In this document: positions 1-8,568 of the stretch, one piece after another
Position numbering within the stretch: position 1 is the stretch's first letter
Layout: each line of letters starts with the position of its first letter
Assembly (NCBI GenBank): GCA_927441425.1
Contig: CAKMKG010000007.1
Span: 62,001 to 126,000, forward strand
Direction: 5' to 3'
DNA length: 64,000 nucleotides
From: an uncultured Bacillota bacterium
GTDB lineage: Bacteria; Bacillota; Clostridia; Peptostreptococcales; Anaerovoracaceae
Made by a program: the position numbers and the translations under genes
The notes under the pieces: generated by a model
Told to the model about the DNA's origin: nothing
Seen by the model: the letters and a program-made list of their open reading frames with translations, nothing else
Databases searched by the model: none

Positions 1-911
1 GTTCCTATACGGGGATCATCGGTTTGCTCATCGGAACCGCCCTCATCGGCGTTGGGATTTCGGTAGCCAACGTTCTGATTCCGAGCATCGTTAAGTTAAA
101 ATTTGCGGATAAAATCGGAGTCGTAACCGGTATCTATATTACCTCTATGGCTATATTTGCCTCCATCGGCGCAGGGGTCAGCTACCCGTTGGCGATCGCC
201 GGTTTGGGCTGGAAATTCGCTTCATTGGTTTGGGCAGCAATTGCCATGTTGGCCATATTTGCATGGCTTCCCCAGCGAAAACTGGGCACCCATGCACAAG
301 CCACTGCGGTACACATAAAAATTAAGCCCTCCTCCACTATCTGGAGATCGCCTTTGGCTTGGCTCATCACATTATTTTTCGGACTTCAGTCCCTGAATTT
401 CTACTCATTGACCGCCTGGATCCCATCGATCCTGCAGAGCTACGGGATGTCTCCAGAGACGGCGGGCTATATGGCACTATGGTTCCAATTGATAGGGATT
501 CCTGCATCCTTTCTCATTCCGATCCTGGCATCAAGAGTGAAAAACCAGCGGACCATCGTGGCGGGAGCATGCAGCGCATATCTCGTGGGACTTATCATGC
601 TGACCTTCCTTCATTCGACCCCGACGGTAGTGATTGCGCTGCTATTATTGTCCAGCGGAGGAGCGGCAAGCTTTAGTTGGGCGCTGGTGATGCTTAGCCT
701 GAAAAGCAGAGATGCGGAAGAAGCAATTAAGTTATCGGGAATGGCCCAATCTGTCGGATACCTGCTGGCAGCAATCGGCCCAACCTTATGTGGTGTGATT
801 TTTGATTCTGCCGGAACCTGGAGCCTGGTGCTGGGGCTTTTCCTCGCGATTACCCTGGGAATGGCGGTGACCGGAATACTGGCCGCAAAAAGGGAGAAGC
901 TATTTCATTGA
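1..911 (+). CDS. MFS transporter, CynX/NimT-like (5' partial)
   Basis: The reading frame (first full codon at base 3) is open to the left edge, so the true start lies outside the window and about 100 N-terminal residues are probably missing from a normal MFS length near 400. About 302 residues are visible. They form eight or so hydrophobic helices, with a central basic loop around the KLGTHAQATAVHIKIK segment and a second half starting TLFFGLQSLNFYSLTAWIP, which resembles cyanate/nitroimidazole-type MFS permeases. The protein sits in the cytoplasmic membrane. The substrate cannot be read from the sequence. It ends just before metG, whose promoter overlaps its stop codon. Confidence 0.8.
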   Translation, partial: SYTGIIGLLIGTALIGVGISVANVLIPSIVKLKFADKIGVVTGIYITSMAIFASIGAGVSYPLAIAGLGWKFASLVWAAIAMLAIFAWLPQRKLGTHAQATAVHIKIKPSSTIWRSPLAWLITLFFGLQSLNFYSLTAWIPSILQSYGMSPETAGYMALWFQLIGIPASFLIPILASRVKNQRTIVAGACSAYLVGLIMLTFLHSTPTVVIALLLLSSGGAASFSWALVMLSLKSRDAEEAIKLSGMAQSVGYLLAAIGPTLCGVIFDSAGTWSLVLGLFLAITLGMAVTGILAAKREKLFH

Positions 912-936
912 TATGAAAATTATGTTATACTATACG
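908..936 (+). promoter_or_regulatory. Probable sigma-A promoter of metG
   Basis: TTGATA (908-913), a 17-bp spacer and TATACG (931-936). The -35 overlaps the stop codon of the upstream transporter gene. No T-box or other tRNA-sensing leader fits in the short distance to metG. Confidence 0.45.
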
Positions 937-990
937 ATAAATTAGCTGCCGGTTCTCATTTGATCCGGAGCACGAAAGGATGAAATTACT

Positions 991-2907
991 ATGACAAAAA
1001 ATACCTATTACATTTCAACACCAATCTATTATCCAAGCTCAAACCTTCATATTGGACATACCTACTGTACCGTAATGGCGGATGCCATGGCACGCTTCAA
1101 GAGACTGACGGGCTATGATGTGATGTTTTTAACCGGTACCGACGAGCATGGACAGAAAATTCAAAAGGTGGCTGATGAAAAGGGTATGCCGCCCCAGCAG
1201 CACGTAGACGAAATTGTAGAGGGAATCAAAGAGCTCTGGAAGACCATGGAGATCTCGTATGACGATTTTATTCGAACGACAGAACCTCGCCATGTCAAAC
1301 GGGTTCAGAATATATTTATGAAGATGTACGAAAAGGGTGACATCTACAAGGGAGAATATGAAGGCTGGTATTGTACCCCTTGCGAAGCATTTTGGACAGA
1401 GACGCAGACCGTGGACGGAAAATGTCCTGACTGCGGCCGGCCGGTGGAAAAGGCCAAGGAATCCGCATACTTCTTCAAGCTGTCAAAATATCAGGAAAAG
1501 CTTATCGATCTGTTTGAAAACAATCCCGAATTTTTACAGCCGGATACAAGAAGAAATGAAATGCTCAACTTCGCGCGGCAAGGGCTAGAGGATCTTTGCA
1601 TTTCAAGATCCTCCTTCAACTGGGGTATACCGGTGCCGATTGATGAAAAGCATGTTATTTATGTTTGGCTTGATGCGCTTTCAAACTACATTACCGCCCT
1701 GGGATATCCCGATGAGCCAGAAAAATATGATAAATATTGGCCTGCCGATGTTCATCTGGTGGGAAAGGAAATCGTCCGATTCCATTCCATCATCTGGCCT
1801 GCCATGCTCATGTCTCTTGATGTACCACTTCCGAAAAAGGTCCTTGGACATGGATGGATTCTTCTGGAAGGTGGCAAGATGTCCAAGTCAAGGGGAAACA
1901 TTGTTGACCCGGTAAAGCTGATTGAACGCTACGGTGTGGATGCATTGAAATACTTCCTGCTCAGAGAATACACATTTGGCCAGGATGGCTTGTATACCAA
2001 TGAAGTCATGCTGAACCGTATGAATTTTGATTTGGCCAACGATTTGGGAAACCTTGTGAGCAGAACCGTAGCCATGATAGAAAAATACAACGATGGAACC
2101 CTTCCTCTAGCAAAGATTGAGGGAGAATTTGACGCCGAATTGAAGGCTGTTGCCGTTGGCGCGGCTGCAAAAGTGGAAGTATATATGGATAAATTCAGCT
2201 TCAGCCAGGCTTTGGAGGAAATCTGGGTCGTCATCAGAAGAACCAACAAATACATTGACGAGACAATGCCTTGGGTTCTGGCAAAGGATGAATCTACGAA
2301 GGAGCGTCTGGACACCGTACTGCATAACCTTGCGGAAGCCCTACGGATTATATCCGTTCTAATCTATCCGTTTATGCATACGACTTCGGCAAAGATCAGA
2401 AAGCAGCTGGGCATTTGGTATGCTGAGGTTGCCTGGGAGGATGCTGCTGTCTTCGATCTGATGGGCGGAGAAAAGGTGAAGAAGGGAGATGCGATCTTCC
2501 CGAGACTCGACATCGAAAAGGAATTGGAAGCACTGGAAGCGCTGAAGGATGAGCCGGCCGAGCCGGAAGCTCCGCCGACAGAGTTTAAACCTGAAATTAC
2601 AATAGACGACTTTGCGAAAATCGATCTGAAGGTAGGCGAGATCTTGGAATGCAAAAAGCATCCGAAGGCAGATAAGCTGCTGGTTTCCCAAGTAAAAATA
2701 GGAACCGATACAAGACAGATCGTATCCGGTGTTGCGAAGGACTTTACTCCGGAAGAAATGAAGGGGAAGAAAATCCTCGTCGTTGCCAACCTGAAACCCA
2801 TCAACCTGAGAGGTGAGGAGTCCAAAGGAATGATTTTGTTTGCGGACAATGGAGAGAAGCTGGCTTTTGTAACCACAGATGCCGCTGATGGAAATTCCGT
2901 AAACTAA
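991..2907 (+). CDS. metG: Methionyl-tRNA synthetase
   Basis: Charges tRNA-Met with methionine in the cytosol. The class I signature HIGH is at residues 20-23 and KMSKS at 296-300. A four-cysteine zinc knuckle (C128, C131, C145, C148) sits in the connective insert. The last 100 or so residues, from about ITIDDFAKIDLKVG, form the C-terminal tRNA-binding (OB-fold, TRBD) domain that dimerises MetRS in many bacteria. At 638 residues it has the length expected for the MetRS-plus-TRBD form. The start at 991 follows an AAAGGATGA ribosome-binding site. It is followed by a 277-base gap and tatD, a common metG-tatD neighbourhood in Firmicutes. Confidence 0.98.
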   Translation: MTKNTYYISTPIYYPSSNLHIGHTYCTVMADAMARFKRLTGYDVMFLTGTDEHGQKIQKVADEKGMPPQQHVDEIVEGIKELWKTMEISYDDFIRTTEPRHVKRVQNIFMKMYEKGDIYKGEYEGWYCTPCEAFWTETQTVDGKCPDCGRPVEKAKESAYFFKLSKYQEKLIDLFENNPEFLQPDTRRNEMLNFARQGLEDLCISRSSFNWGIPVPIDEKHVIYVWLDALSNYITALGYPDEPEKYDKYWPADVHLVGKEIVRFHSIIWPAMLMSLDVPLPKKVLGHGWILLEGGKMSKSRGNIVDPVKLIERYGVDALKYFLLREYTFGQDGLYTNEVMLNRMNFDLANDLGNLVSRTVAMIEKYNDGTLPLAKIEGEFDAELKAVAVGAAAKVEVYMDKFSFSQALEEIWVVIRRTNKYIDETMPWVLAKDESTKERLDTVLHNLAEALRIISVLIYPFMHTTSAKIRKQLGIWYAEVAWEDAAVFDLMGGEKVKKGDAIFPRLDIEKELEALEALKDEPAEPEAPPTEFKPEITIDDFAKIDLKVGEILECKKHPKADKLLVSQVKIGTDTRQIVSGVAKDFTPEEMKGKKILVVANLKPINLRGEESKGMILFADNGEKLAFVTTDAADGNSVN

Positions 2908-3184
2908 ATATCTAAGTGCCGGCTATGGGTATTCTTTAAAGAAAAACTGTCATTGGGAGGCGCCTGCCGGGCCGTATTTTCTCGAAAATCCGGTCGCGTA
3001 CAATTTAACCAAAGCTCCAACGGTTTTCTATGAAAATAGGCCGTCGCGTCGCCTGAAACAGTTTGCTAGAGCACCCACGGAGCGGCGTCATATCATTACT
3101 GCAATACCCACCGGTGCCTTGATTATGTTTCCGGAATTTTCCCAAACAGGCTCGGGTACAAAATCCAGCCAGAGAGGAACTGAA
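2908..3184 (+). other. Stem-rich intergenic region between metG and tatD
   Basis: The 277 bases contain no convincing gene. A GCC-g-TATTTTC arm near 2970-2981 can pair with GAAAATA-GGC near 3029-3042, and a shorter TTTTC/GAAAA hairpin nests in the left arm. The motif GTCGCGT occurs twice. The composition (GC-rich blocks such as GGAGGCGCCTGCCGG) differs from the surrounding AT-rich gaps and looks repeat-derived. No promoter or terminator is clear. Confidence 0.35.
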
Positions 3185-3982
3185 ATGTTATTTGATTCAC
3201 ACGCGCATCTGAATAGTGAACGATATAACGGAGGCGATTTGGAAATAATTGCTGAAGCCATCGAAAAATCCGATTTAGCATATGTTATGGACATTGGCTA
3301 CGACTTGGCAAGCTCTGTGGCGGCCATCGAGCACGCGAAGAAATATCCCTGGTGTTATGCTGCGGTGGGCTGTCATCCTCATGATGCAAAAACCATGGAT
3401 GAGGCTGCACTGATCATGTTTAAGGGGCTGGCAAAAAAACCAAAAGTGAAAGCAATCGGAGAAATCGGTCTGGATTATTATTACGACCATTCGGAACGGG
3501 ACGTACAGCAGTATTGGTTTCGCCGACAGATTCAGCTTGCACTGGAGCTTACTATGCCTATCGTGATTCATGACCGGGATGCCAATGATGATGTGATGCG
3601 CATATTAAAGGAGGAAGGTGTGTTCAGCAGGTCGAGAATCGAAAAGCTGGGAGATGCAAAGCTCCTCATGCATTGCTTTTCTGGCAGCAAAGAGCTGGCT
3701 CATCAATATGTCAAGCTGGGCGCGGCGATTTCCATCGCCGGTCCGATCACATACAAAAATGCGAGAAAAATCATCGAAGTAGTGGAGGAGATCCCTCTGG
3801 AGCATCTGCTTATTGAAACGGATTCACCTTATCTTACGCCGGAACCCTTTCGGGGAAAACGCAACCAGCCTGACTATGTGGAATACACGGCGAGAAAAGT
3901 TGCAGAGATCAAAGGGCTCAGCTATGAAGAGGTGGCCAGGATAACCTGCAATAATGCAAAAAAATTCTATACAATCGAGTAA
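3185..3982 (+). CDS. tatD: TatD family metal-dependent DNase
   Basis: A 265-residue TIM-barrel metallohydrolase of the TatD/YcfH family, which removes nucleotides from DNA 3' ends and may act in quality control. Metal-binding motifs are in order: DSHAHLN at the N terminus, GEIGLDYYYDHS, VIHDRDA, HCFSGS and ETDSPYLTPEP. An in-frame start exists upstream at 3119, but the conserved family N terminus begins MLFDSHAHLN and is preceded by an AGAGAGGAA ribosome-binding site, so 3185 is chosen. A strong terminator follows the gene. Confidence 0.95.
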   Translation: MLFDSHAHLNSERYNGGDLEIIAEAIEKSDLAYVMDIGYDLASSVAAIEHAKKYPWCYAAVGCHPHDAKTMDEAALIMFKGLAKKPKVKAIGEIGLDYYYDHSERDVQQYWFRRQIQLALELTMPIVIHDRDANDDVMRILKEEGVFSRSRIEKLGDAKLLMHCFSGSKELAHQYVKLGAAISIAGPITYKNARKIIEVVEEIPLEHLLIETDSPYLTPEPFRGKRNQPDYVEYTARKVAEIKGLSYEEVARITCNNAKKFYTIE

Positions 3983-3996
3983 AACTTACAATTCAT

Positions 3997-4028
3997 GCCC
4001 CAGTTATTTAGGAACTGGGGCTTTTTTT
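3997..4028 (+). terminator. Rho-independent terminator after tatD
   Basis: GCCCCAGTT (3997-4005) pairs with AACTGGGGC (4013-4021) and is followed by seven T. This separates metG-tatD from spoIIE. Confidence 0.93.
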
Positions 4029-4142
4029 GTGGAAAAACACAACTTATTAGCTAAAATTTCAACCATTCCATTACAAGTTATTACAAAGTTACCCTTAGAG
4101 ACAAATTATACTGATAATAGCTGCAAAAAAGGGGTGATTGTG

Positions 4143-5978
4143 ATGGAATTACAATTAGAAAATGTACGGAATTCAATTCTTGGCAAGCTCTCAAAGAGGC
4201 CGCGGGAAGCATCCAAGGCGGCGGCTTTCGATTATGCTAGGATTGCTTTGATCATATTCAGCTCCGTGCTACTGGGAAGAGTGGCCTTGTTCTATGCGTT
4301 TTTTCCCTGTGGGATCGCACTAATTACCGTATTGATGCATAAGGAGAGAGCAAATATTTATACGCTGCCGCTGATATTAGGCGGATTGCTCACAAACTAC
4401 GGGACAGGCTATGACATCTGGGGAGATGGCATAACCATTGCAGTTTGTGGAGTGTTCTTTTTGTTAACCGGAAGAATGCAGATGGGAATTGTTTTAAAGG
4501 CGTTTTCTGCCGCGGGGATCATGGTTCTGACAAAGTCGGTTTATTATCTGACTGCACAGCTTGTGTTCATCTTTGATATTTTTATGATGTTTGTCGAAAC
4601 GATCCTGATTCTGGCGCTGGTATATCTTTTCCACAGGTTTTACGGAATGCTTGACAAAGGAAAAAAAAGAGGCAGCTCGGTGGCAGAAGGCATCATTGCA
4701 ACCTCTGCTGTATTTGTCCTGATGATCGGAGGAATCGGGATCGAGTATGTTGGCTTTTTTTCCGTCATTTACCTCGGCGCTTTGTTTACGACATTGGTCA
4801 TCGGGTACAAGATCGGGATTATGGAAGGAGGCGTTGCCGGGATCGCTTCGGGAATGACCGCCATGTTTCTGACCGCAGGCTCTCCGGCGATCATCGGGAT
4901 ATTTGCATGTGCAGGCATGGCGGCAGGATTCTTTAAAGGCTTGAATCGGATCGTCACAGGTACCTGCTTTGCAGCAGTGTGCATCGCATTTGGTTTGGTG
5001 AAGGGATATCCTGAACTATACATATCGATTTATGATCCTCTGCTTGCCGCAGGGATATTTGCCTTCATACCAAATAAATGGATGGGCAGGATTGAGTTAA
5101 TCTTTGCAAAGGTTAGAAGAGACCATATTTATGAAGAATTGAGGGCGAGGGAACGGATGCAGATGACCCTTGACGGTTATCTGGAAACCTTTGAGAAGCT
5201 GGCAGCGCTTTACAGCGGTACAAAGAACAGGACTAACATCATCGCCATGCAGTTTAAAGGAATGGCGAAGGTCACGAAAGCTATGATGGAAGCCCTAGAT
5301 CAATCCGAAGCATCTGTTCTGTCTGCGAAAGAAAAATTCAGCATCAGGGTCGGTGTTTCCGGATATGCAAAGGAACGGAGTATCTCGGGTGACAGCTATA
5401 TCTGTGCCGATCTCAAGGAAGGGGATTATATGATCGCCTTAAGTGATGGAATGGGAAAAGGGGAAATCGCATCACGAGAAAGCGCACTGACCATTACATC
5501 GTTATACAATTTGATGAAGGCAGGCTTTGATGTGGAACTGGCGCTGAAGACAATCAATTCGCTACTTTTATTCAAATCAACGGAAGAAATCTTCTCTACC
5601 GTTGACTTGGGCTTGTTTAATAAGGTCAATGGTAAGCTGAAGTTATTTAAAATAGGTGCAGCAGCAACATTTATCAAGCGGGGGGATAAGGTAGAAACCA
5701 TCAAAGTATCCGCATTGCCCATGGGTATCGTGGACAGCATTCGGATCAATCATATCGAGCTCCAAACACGACGAGGAGATGAAATCATCATTGTTTCCGA
5801 CGGAATTACAGACGCAGACCGGGGAGACGGTCAAATGGATTGGATCAGGGAAACCATTGAACAGATCCGGTCGAAAGATCCCCAAACCATGTCCGACCTT
5901 ATTATCAACAAAGCCGTCGAGCGGTATGGCTTGAAGGAAAAGGATGATATGACGGTAATCACGGCGATCGTGCACTGA
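4143..5978 (+). CDS. spoIIE: Stage II sporulation protein E, short form
   Basis: SpoIIE is the membrane PP2C-type phosphatase at the asymmetric septum that dephosphorylates SpoIIAA and so activates sigma-F in the forespore. Residues about 30-340 form a run of membrane helices. A linker follows, then a PP2C domain from about residue 395: SGDSY near 413, SDGMGKG near 434, ALPMG, VSDGI and the metal motif KDDMTV near 600. At 611 residues it is shorter than the 827-residue Bacillus protein, mainly in the central region. The start ATG at 4143 follows AAAAGGGGTGATTG; the frame is open further upstream but runs through the tatD terminator. Spacing to the next plus-strand gene and the terminator at 6041 suggest it is transcribed alone. 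Confidence 0.93.
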   Translation: MELQLENVRNSILGKLSKRPREASKAAAFDYARIALIIFSSVLLGRVALFYAFFPCGIALITVLMHKERANIYTLPLILGGLLTNYGTGYDIWGDGITIAVCGVFFLLTGRMQMGIVLKAFSAAGIMVLTKSVYYLTAQLVFIFDIFMMFVETILILALVYLFHRFYGMLDKGKKRGSSVAEGIIATSAVFVLMIGGIGIEYVGFFSVIYLGALFTTLVIGYKIGIMEGGVAGIASGMTAMFLTAGSPAIIGIFACAGMAAGFFKGLNRIVTGTCFAAVCIAFGLVKGYPELYISIYDPLLAAGIFAFIPNKWMGRIELIFAKVRRDHIYEELRARERMQMTLDGYLETFEKLAALYSGTKNRTNIIAMQFKGMAKVTKAMMEALDQSEASVLSAKEKFSIRVGVSGYAKERSISGDSYICADLKEGDYMIALSDGMGKGEIASRESALTITSLYNLMKAGFDVELALKTINSLLLFKSTEEIFSTVDLGLFNKVNGKLKLFKIGAAATFIKRGDKVETIKVSALPMGIVDSIRINHIELQTRRGDEIIIVSDGITDADRGDGQMDWIRETIEQIRSKDPQTMSDLIINKAVERYGLKEKDDMTVITAIVH

Positions 5979-6040
5979 TTATGAATACTTTTTTTCAAGC
6001 CATTGTATAATAAAAATCGAAACAATACCTCACATACAAA

Positions 6041-6081
6041 AAAGAGACAATCCTATGCGGGCAGCAAAGGATTGTCTCTTT
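6041..6081 (-). terminator. Terminator between convergent spoIIE and flavodiiron genes
   Basis: A 13-bp stem, AAAGAGACAATCC (6041-6053) with GGATTGTCTCTTT (6069-6081). The A-run at 6037-6043 gives a U-tract on minus-strand transcripts, so it mainly ends the flavodiiron mRNA. It can also stop spoIIE transcripts. Confidence 0.88.
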
Positions 6082-6087
6082 GACGTA

Positions 6088-7272
6088 TTAAATCTTTTCT
6101 GCCAGCTCATTTCCGAAAGCCCTGCATTGATCAATGCCCTCCTCGTCCGGTACCCACAGCAGCTTCAGCCCTTCGTTTACTACCTCAAATCCGGATGCGG
6201 ATAGCCCTTCCGAAATGACCTTGGTGGCTTCGCCGCTCCAGCCGTAGCTACCGAACACGGCAGCCTTCTTCGCTTTGAACCCCAGACCTTTCGTCATCTC
6301 TAGGATGGCGGCCAAAGCGGAAAGAATGCCCCTGTTTATGGTAGAGGAGCCCATGACGACCATAGTCGATTTAAAAATCTCTGCAAGGATGTCATTTTTG
6401 TCCGTATTTGCGCAGTTAAATAGTTTGATGGTTACATCCTGATCCTTTTCCTTGATGCCGGCAGCAATTGCTTCCGCCATTGTTCTGGTGGCATTCCACA
6501 TGGTGTCATAAAGAATGGTGACCTGATTCTCCTGATAGCCTTTGGCCCACTTCATATAATGGTTGACGATCTGAATTGGATTCTCTCTCCAGATCACGCC
6601 ATGGCTTGGACAGATCATGGAAATAGGAAGATTCAGACTCAGGAGCTCATCTATTTTCTTTACGACAAGACTGCTGAAGGGAGTGAGAATATTCGCGTAG
6701 TATTTCAAGGCCTCCTGATAAAGCTCCGCGGAATCCACCTTGTCGTTATACATGTGCTCCGAAGCGTAATGCTGCCCGAAGGCATCGTTGCTGAATAAGA
6801 TTGATTCACCCGTCAGATAGCTCATCATGCTATCGGGCCAGTGGAGCATGCGGGCTTCCACAAAATATAGTTTGTTTTCACCTAAATCCAGCGTATCCCC
6901 TGTTTTGACCTCAATCATTTTCCAGTCCGCATGATAGTGGGCCTTCAGTAATTTTGCTCCATTTGCAGTGCAGCAAATTGGGGTATCGGGAATCAGTTTC
7001 ATCAATTCCGGCAGGGCACCACTGTGGTCAACCTCCGAATGATTCATGATGATGTAATCGATTTTTTTCAAATCGATTGTTTTTTTTAGGTTGGCAATAA
7101 ACTCCTTGGCAAAGGGCGTCCAGACTGTATCGATCAAAACTGTCTTCTGATCCCTGATCAGATAGGAGTTATAGGATGAACCTCTGTGTGTGGAGTACTC
7201 GTCTCCGTGAAAACGTCTCAAATCCCAGTCGATTTTGCCGACCCAGGTAACTTTGTCATTCAAATCAAGCAT
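6088..7272 (-). CDS. Flavodiiron protein (FprA / A-type flavoprotein)
   Basis: Cytosolic O2- or NO-reducing flavodiiron protein, typical of anaerobes. The N-terminal metallo-beta-lactamase-like half carries the di-iron ligand motif NHSEVDH near residues 77-83, and further His/Asp ligands in LHWPDS, FGQHYASEH and PSHGVIW. The C-terminal half, from about VTILYDTMWNATR, is the FMN-binding flavodoxin domain. Length is 394 residues, as usual for the class. An in-frame ATG at 7287 lies inside the Shine-Dalgarno sequence GAGAGGA, so the ATG at 7272 is taken as the start. It is divergent from speE. No rubredoxin or reductase partner is adjacent. Confidence 0.94.
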   Translation of the reverse strand: MLDLNDKVTWVGKIDWDLRRFHGDEYSTHRGSSYNSYLIRDQKTVLIDTVWTPFAKEFIANLKKTIDLKKIDYIIMNHSEVDHSGALPELMKLIPDTPICCTANGAKLLKAHYHADWKMIEVKTGDTLDLGENKLYFVEARMLHWPDSMMSYLTGESILFSNDAFGQHYASEHMYNDKVDSAELYQEALKYYANILTPFSSLVVKKIDELLSLNLPISMICPSHGVIWRENPIQIVNHYMKWAKGYQENQVTILYDTMWNATRTMAEAIAAGIKEKDQDVTIKLFNCANTDKNDILAEIFKSTMVVMGSSTINRGILSALAAILEMTKGLGFKAKKAAVFGSYGWSGEATKVISEGLSASGFEVVNEGLKLLWVPDEEGIDQCRAFGNELAEKI

Positions 7273-7324
7273 TTTAATTCCTCTCATTCATTTTAACTGC
7301 AATGGATCACTTCTGTTCTGTTTT

Positions 7325-7354
7325 ATTGTAGCAGATATTGGGAATTCTATGCAA
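7325..7354 (-). promoter_or_regulatory. Promoter of the flavodiiron gene
   Basis: On the minus strand TTGCAT (7354-7349), an 18-bp spacer and TACAAT (7330-7325), about 50 bases upstream of the start codon. Confidence 0.65.
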
Positions 7355-7397
7355 TTATATTAACGGATTTTCATTAAGGAAGCATACAAATATCCTC

Positions 7398-7426
7398 TTG
7401 TATTATTATCGATGGAATGATAATAT
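7398..7426 (+). promoter_or_regulatory. Promoter of speE
   Basis: TTGTAT (7398-7403), a 17-bp spacer and TAATAT (7421-7426). It would give a leader of about 120 bases before the chosen speE start. Confidence 0.5.
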
Positions 7427-7552
7427 TGCTTCTATTGTTTAAAAATTTGATGACAGGAAATAATTTACGAAAGGAAGTGGATGAAGTACACCGAGAATGG
7501 GAAAATAAATGAAAACGAAAAATACAAAATATCGGAAAACGGAGGACAAGAA

Positions 7553-8392
7553 ATGGAGCTATGGATAACCGAGCAGCAAAATGAGAATGTAAATTTTTCA
7601 TGCAGAGTGAAAAAAACAATTTATTCGGAGAAGACAGATTTTCAGGAGATTGAGATCCTGGAAACGGATTATTTCGGGAAGATGATGATCTTGGACGGCG
7701 TCATCCAGACAACAACTTTCGATGAGTTTATCTATCATGAGATGATCGTACATGTGCCGATGTTTGCCCACCCTGATCCGAAAAAGATCCTTGTGATCGG
7801 CGGCGGTGACGGCGGTAGCGTCAGGGAGCTCATCAAGCACAGCGGTGTGGAGAAGGTGGACTGGGTCGATATCGACGGGAAAGTCATAGAGGCCTGCAAA
7901 GAATATCTGCCCGAGTGGAATCATACGATCCAGGACAGTTCTGTTGTGGAGCTGAAGATTCAGGACGGACTTGCGCATATGAAGGAATCACAGGGACAAT
8001 ATGATGTGATCGTGGTGGATTGTTCCGACCCGGTTGGGCCGGGAGAACTCCTTTTCCAGTATGATTTTTATAAAGATATTTACGGCGCATTAAAGGAGGA
8101 TGGACTCTTTGTCCAGCAGACAGAATCCCCGTTTTACCATAGAGATCTTATTCGTAGAATTCAGAAGGATGTGGGCTCCCTTTATCCCGTCACGAAATTA
8201 TATACAGCCAACATACCCACCTATCCCAGTGGGCTTCATTGTTTTACCATCGGCTCGAAAAAATATGATCCGTCAAGGTCCCCTACTTCGCGCATTCCGG
8301 ATTTTGAGACCCGGTGCTATTCCCCGGAAGTCCATGGAGCCGCCTTTGTACTGCCAAAGTATGTAAAGCAGTTAGTAACCTGTAAACCCTAA
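7553..8392 (+). CDS. speE: Polyamine aminopropyltransferase (spermidine synthase)
   Basis: Transfers an aminopropyl group from decarboxylated S-adenosylmethionine to putrescine. The Rossmann methyltransferase-like core shows VIGGGDGGSVRE, DIDGKVIEACK and the substrate-loop motif VVDCSDPVGPGE, followed by QTESPFYH. Length of 279 residues fits SpeE. The frame is open to 7481, but the upstream 24 residues are low-complexity (Lys, Glu, Asn) and unconserved, and a GGAGGACAAGAA ribosome-binding site directly precedes 7553. The usual partner speD is not next to it. A 176-base gap with a long palindrome separates it from tilS. Confidence 0.95.
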   Translation: MELWITEQQNENVNFSCRVKKTIYSEKTDFQEIEILETDYFGKMMILDGVIQTTTFDEFIYHEMIVHVPMFAHPDPKKILVIGGGDGGSVRELIKHSGVEKVDWVDIDGKVIEACKEYLPEWNHTIQDSSVVELKIQDGLAHMKESQGQYDVIVVDCSDPVGPGELLFQYDFYKDIYGALKEDGLFVQQTESPFYHRDLIRRIQKDVGSLYPVTKLYTANIPTYPSGLHCFTIGSKKYDPSRSPTSRIPDFETRCYSPEVHGAAFVLPKYVKQLVTCKP

Positions 8393-8400
8393 TTATATGC

Positions 8401-8508
8401 ATTAGCACCGGTTAAATTTCCGCATGGCGGTGTTGTCGGCAATCGTAATACGGGCCAGTATTACTCAATTCTCCGCCTTGCCCTGCGAAAATTTCTCCAA
8501 GCGCTAAT
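8401..8508 (+). repeat. 108-bp near-palindromic intergenic element
   Basis: The two halves are each 51 bases around a 6-base centre. Both begin ATTAGC when read inward from the ends. An inner block AAATTTCCGCATGGC matches the other arm AAATTTTCGCAGGGC in 13 of 15 positions. The innermost arms GTAATAC/GTATTAC are perfect. Transcribed in either direction it would fold into one long imperfect hairpin. It could be a MITE/REP-type element, a small RNA or an unusual terminator. It lies directly after speE. Confidence 0.6.
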
Positions 8509-8568
8509 ACACATTTTAGAGTTGACAGGGTACTGGTTGAATAATGGAAATTATGATACAATATCAGC

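Noticed and set aside
2364-2876. Antisense open frame opposite the end of metG
   Set aside because: Ser-rich low-complexity translation typical of a shadow frame; no start signals.
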